The translations under genes and the position numbers were made by a program. Positions 61,445-64,000 of a DNA stretch of 64,000 bases are shown one piece after another. Each line of letters opens with the position of its first letter. The first letter of the stretch is position 1. The stretch is from Inhella proteolytica (GTDB lineage: Bacteria; Pseudomonadota; Gammaproteobacteria; Burkholderiales; Burkholderiaceae_C), in the NCBI RefSeq assembly GCF_016093275.1, contig NZ_JAEDAK010000010.1, positions 62,001-126,000 on the forward strand, read 5' to 3'. The notes under the pieces were generated by a model. It made no database searches. It had not been told where the DNA came from and saw only the letters and a program-made list of their open reading frames with translations.

Positions 61445-62328
61445 GCGATCTGCAATTCGACGCCTGGGCCGCGGCCCAGCGCCAACGCTGCGAGACCCTG
61501 CTGGACGCCTGGGTGCCGCTGGAAGCGCCGGCGGGCCTGGGCGAGGCCATGCGCTACGCGGTGCTGGAAGGCGGCAAGCGCCTGCGCCCGCTGCTGGCCC
61601 TGGCCGCCTGCGAGGCCGTGCAGGGCGAAACCGCCGCCGCCGAGCGCGCCGCCATCGCAGTGGAATTGATCCACGCCTACTCCCTGGTGCACGACGACAT
61701 GCCCTGCATGGACAACGACGTGCTGCGCCGAGGCAAACCCACCGTGCACGTGGCCTTCGGCGAGGCCCAGGCGATGCTGGCCGGCGACGCCATGCAGGCC
61801 CTGGCCTTCGAGGTGCTGACCCCCGACAGCGGCCTGGATCTCGCGCTGCAGGCCCGTTTGTGCGCATTGCTGGCGCGCGCCTCCGGTCACGCCGGCATGG
61901 CCGGCGGCCAGGCGATCGATCTGGCCGCCATCGGCCAGCCGTTGAACGAGTCCCAGCTGCGCGACATGCACCGCCGCAAGACCGGCCTGCTGCTGCAGGC
62001 CAGCGTGATGATGGGCGCGGCCTGTGGCAACCCCAGCGCGGCCGAGCACCAGGCCCTGCTGACCTACGGCGCCGACATCGGCCTGGCTTTCCAGGTGGTG
62101 GACGACATCCTGGACGTGACCCAGGACTCCGCCACGCTGGGCAAAACCGCCGGCAAGGATCAGGAAGCGAACAAGCCGACCTATGTGAGCGTGCTGGGCC
62201 TGGAGGCCTCGCGCCGCTACGCCACGCACCTGCGCGACGAGGCGCTGGCTGCCCTCGAATCCGCCCCGCGCCTGCGCAGCCAGCGCCTGCGCGAACTGGC
62301 CTTCCAGGTCGTTGCAAGAGAGTGTTGA
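61441..62328 (+). CDS. ispA: (2E,6E)-farnesyl diphosphate synthase
   Basis: A 295-residue prenyltransferase that condenses isopentenyl diphosphate with dimethylallyl and geranyl diphosphate. First Asp-rich motif in [12 protein letters not shown], second in [22 protein letters not shown] binds substrate. Length and motifs fit IspA. It overlaps xseB upstream and is followed one base later by dxs, so it is in one operon with the enzyme that supplies its precursors. Confidence 0.95.
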   Translation: MSDLQFDAWAAAQRQRCETLLDAWVPLEAPAGLGEAMRYAVLEGGKRLRPLLALAACEAVQGETAAAERAAIAVELIHAYSLVHDDMPCMDNDVLRRGKPTVHVAFGEAQAMLAGDAMQALAFEVLTPDSGLDLALQARLCALLARASGHAGMAGGQAIDLAAIGQPLNESQLRDMHRRKTGLLLQASVMMGAACGNPSAAEHQALLTYGADIGLAFQVVDDILDVTQDSATLGKTAGKDQEANKPTYVSVLGLEASRRYATHLRDEALAALESAPRLRSQRLRELAFQVVAREC

Positions 62329-62329
62329 G

Positions 62330-64000
62330 ATGAGCGATAGCCTGCTGAACCAGATCAACAGCCCAGCCGACCTGAAGAAGCTCAGCCGCGCGGAACTGCA
62401 CCGCCTGGCCGGTGAACTGCGCCAGTACGTCGTCGACTCGGTCTCCAAGACCGGCGGCCACTTCTCCAGCAATCTGGGCACGGTGGAGCTGACGATCGCG
62501 CTGCACACGGTGTTCGACACCCCGCGCGACCGCATCGTCTGGGATGTCGGCCACCAGACCTACCCGCACAAGATCCTCACCGGCCGGCGCGACCGCATGC
62601 ACACGCTGCGCCAGTTCGGTGGCCTCTCGGGCTTCCCGCGCCGCGACGAGAGCGAGTACGACACCTTCGGCACCGCGCATTCGTCAACCAGCATTTCGGC
62701 CGCGCACGGCATGGCCATGGCCGCCAAACTCAAGGGCGAGGAGCGCCGCGCAATTGCCGTGATCGGCGACGGTGCGATGACCGCCGGCATGGCCTTCGAG
62801 GCCCTGAACAACGCCGGCGTGGCGCATGGTGGGCTGATGGGCGATCTGCTCGTCATCCTCAACGACAACGACATGTCGATCAGCCCGCCGGTGGGCGCGC
62901 TGAACAAGTACCTGACGCGCCTGATGAGCGGCAGCCTGTACGGCGAGGTGCGCGAGGGCGCCAAGTCGGTGCTGAAGAACACGCCGCTGTACGAGTTCGC
63001 GCGTCGCTTCGAGGAGCACACCAAGGGCATGTTCGTGCCCGGCACCATCTTCGAGGAGTTCGGCTTCAACTACGTCGGCCCGATCGATGGGCACGACCTG
63101 GACGCGCTGATCCCCACGCTGGAGAACCTCAAGCACAAGCGCGGCCCGCAGTTCCTGCACGTCATCACCAAGAAGGGCCAGGGCTACAAGCTGGCCGAGG
63201 CCGACCCGGTGAAGTACCACGGCCCCACGCCCTTCGACCCGCTGCAGGGCATCCAGCCCTCCACCAAGCCGGCCAAGAAGAGCTTCACCCAGGTGTTCGG
63301 CGAGTGGCTGTGCGACCAGGCCGAGGCCGACCAGAAGCTGGTCGGCATCACCCCCGCGATGCGCGAGGGCTCGGGCATGGTGGAGTTCCACAAGCGCTTC
63401 CCGACGCGCTACTACGACGTCGGCATCGCCGAGCAGCACGCCGCCACCTTTGCCGCCGGTCTGGCTTGCGAGGGCCTGAAGCCGGTGCTGGCGATCTACT
63501 CCACCTTCCTGCAGCGCGCCTACGACCAGCTGATCCACGACGTGGCGTTGCAGAACCTGGACGTGACCTTCGCGCTGGACCGCGCCGGTCTGGTGGGGGC
63601 CGACGGCGCCACCCATGCCGGCAACTACGACATCGCCTTCACGCGCTGCATCCCGAACATGGCGGTGCTGACGCCGGCCGATGAGCGCGAGTGCCGCCAG
63701 CTGCTCAGCACCGCCTACCAGCACCCTGGCCCGGCCACGGTGCGCTACCCGCGCGGCGCCGGTTGCGGTGCCGACCCGGGCAAGGATCTCTCCGTGCTGC
63801 CCTGGGGAACGGGCGAGCTGCGCCGCGAAGGCCAGGGCGGCGTCGCCATCCTCGCCTTCGGTACCTTGCTCTACCCGGCGCTGCAGGCCGCCGAGGGCCT
63901 GGATGCCACGGTGGCGAACATGCGCTTCGTCAAGCCGCTGGATGGCGCGCTGGTGGAGCGTCTGGCACGCAGCCATCGGCTGCTCGTCACCCTGGAAGAC
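62330..64000 (+). CDS. dxs: 1-deoxy-D-xylulose-5-phosphate synthase (truncated by window end)
   Basis: First enzyme of the MEP isoprenoid pathway: pyruvate plus glyceraldehyde 3-phosphate to DXP, with thiamine diphosphate. The ATG at 62330 follows the ispA stop by one base. Motifs seen are the [12 protein letters not shown] opening, [19 protein letters not shown] (TPP-binding), GPIDGHDL and, in the second domain, [16 protein letters not shown]. The frame is open to the right edge, giving 557 codons of an expected 620-640, so the last 65-80 are outside the window. Confidence 0.97.
   Translation, partial: MSDSLLNQINSPADLKKLSRAELHRLAGELRQYVVDSVSKTGGHFSSNLGTVELTIALHTVFDTPRDRIVWDVGHQTYPHKILTGRRDRMHTLRQFGGLSGFPRRDESEYDTFGTAHSSTSISAAHGMAMAAKLKGEERRAIAVIGDGAMTAGMAFEALNNAGVAHGGLMGDLLVILNDNDMSISPPVGALNKYLTRLMSGSLYGEVREGAKSVLKNTPLYEFARRFEEHTKGMFVPGTIFEEFGFNYVGPIDGHDLDALIPTLENLKHKRGPQFLHVITKKGQGYKLAEADPVKYHGPTPFDPLQGIQPSTKPAKKSFTQVFGEWLCDQAEADQKLVGITPAMREGSGMVEFHKRFPTRYYDVGIAEQHAATFAAGLACEGLKPVLAIYSTFLQRAYDQLIHDVALQNLDVTFALDRAGLVGADGATHAGNYDIAFTRCIPNMAVLTPADERECRQLLSTAYQHPGPATVRYPRGAGCGADPGKDLSVLPWGTGELRREGQGGVAILAFGTLLYPALQAAEGLDATVANMRFVKPLDGALVERLARSHRLLVTLED

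Overview
The window looks like chromosome of a high-GC betaproteobacterium of the order Burkholderiales, most likely a Rubrivivax/Roseateles-type (Sphaerotilaceae) organism. The basis is the very GC-rich codon use, the rpfE-recJ and ppk-sixA-ppx arrangements, and the family resemblance of the core genes; no marker gene allows a firmer placement.

Bases 1 to about 15,130 form an accessory region. It ends at a tRNA-Thr(CGT) gene (15129..15204, minus strand), whose 3' end faces the region, as expected for tRNA-targeted integration. From the left it holds the tail of an unknown gene, a leftward operon of six small unknown or DUF genes (360-3641), a tyrosine recombinase with an AlpA-like DNA-binding protein (3877-5374), a divergent XRE-type regulator behind a perfect 23-bp palindrome, and two defence modules. 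The first is a CBASS-like operon in which a patatin-type phospholipase (CapV) lies between two different, catalytically intact CD-NTase-like genes (6022-9041). The second is a 1689-residue STAND NTPase with an N-terminal DUF4297/Cap4-like nuclease, of the Avs (AVAST) type (9536-14605). A 9-bp tandem repeat and a large hairpin lie between this module and the tRNA terminator.

From 15.4 kb on the content is core chromosome. First is an unusual chemosensory-like operon: a 7TM sensor with HPt and CheA-type ATPase, a short MCP-like protein, two CheX-like proteins and a CheY-like regulator. Leftward fbp, pepN and prfB follow; prfB carries the classical programmed +1 frameshift. Next is a rightward group with a small membrane protein, a TPR protein, a DUF4212/sodium-solute symporter pair, a cNMP/CBS/DUF294 protein, a DnaQ-like exonuclease and two solute-binding proteins.

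At 34.6-47.2 kb are housekeeping and envelope genes: alpha/beta hydrolase, ybaK, plsY, a RidA protein, a YciO-type protein, a TlpA/RTX-like/ApbE/DUF3570/DUF4266 redox cluster, a PHP phosphatase, a wax ester synthase/DGAT homologue, and a secreted protein that resembles an archaemetzincin without its zinc site. At 47.4-55.0 kb are recJ and rpfE, then ppk1 behind a Pho-box-like promoter that may give a leaderless transcript, sixA, ppx and a ZIP transporter. The right part holds a two-lobed binding protein with a porin, a universal stress protein, a sulfurtransferase, a DMT transporter, a Rieske oxygenase, and the isoprenoid operon xseB-ispA-dxs, with dxs cut by the window end.
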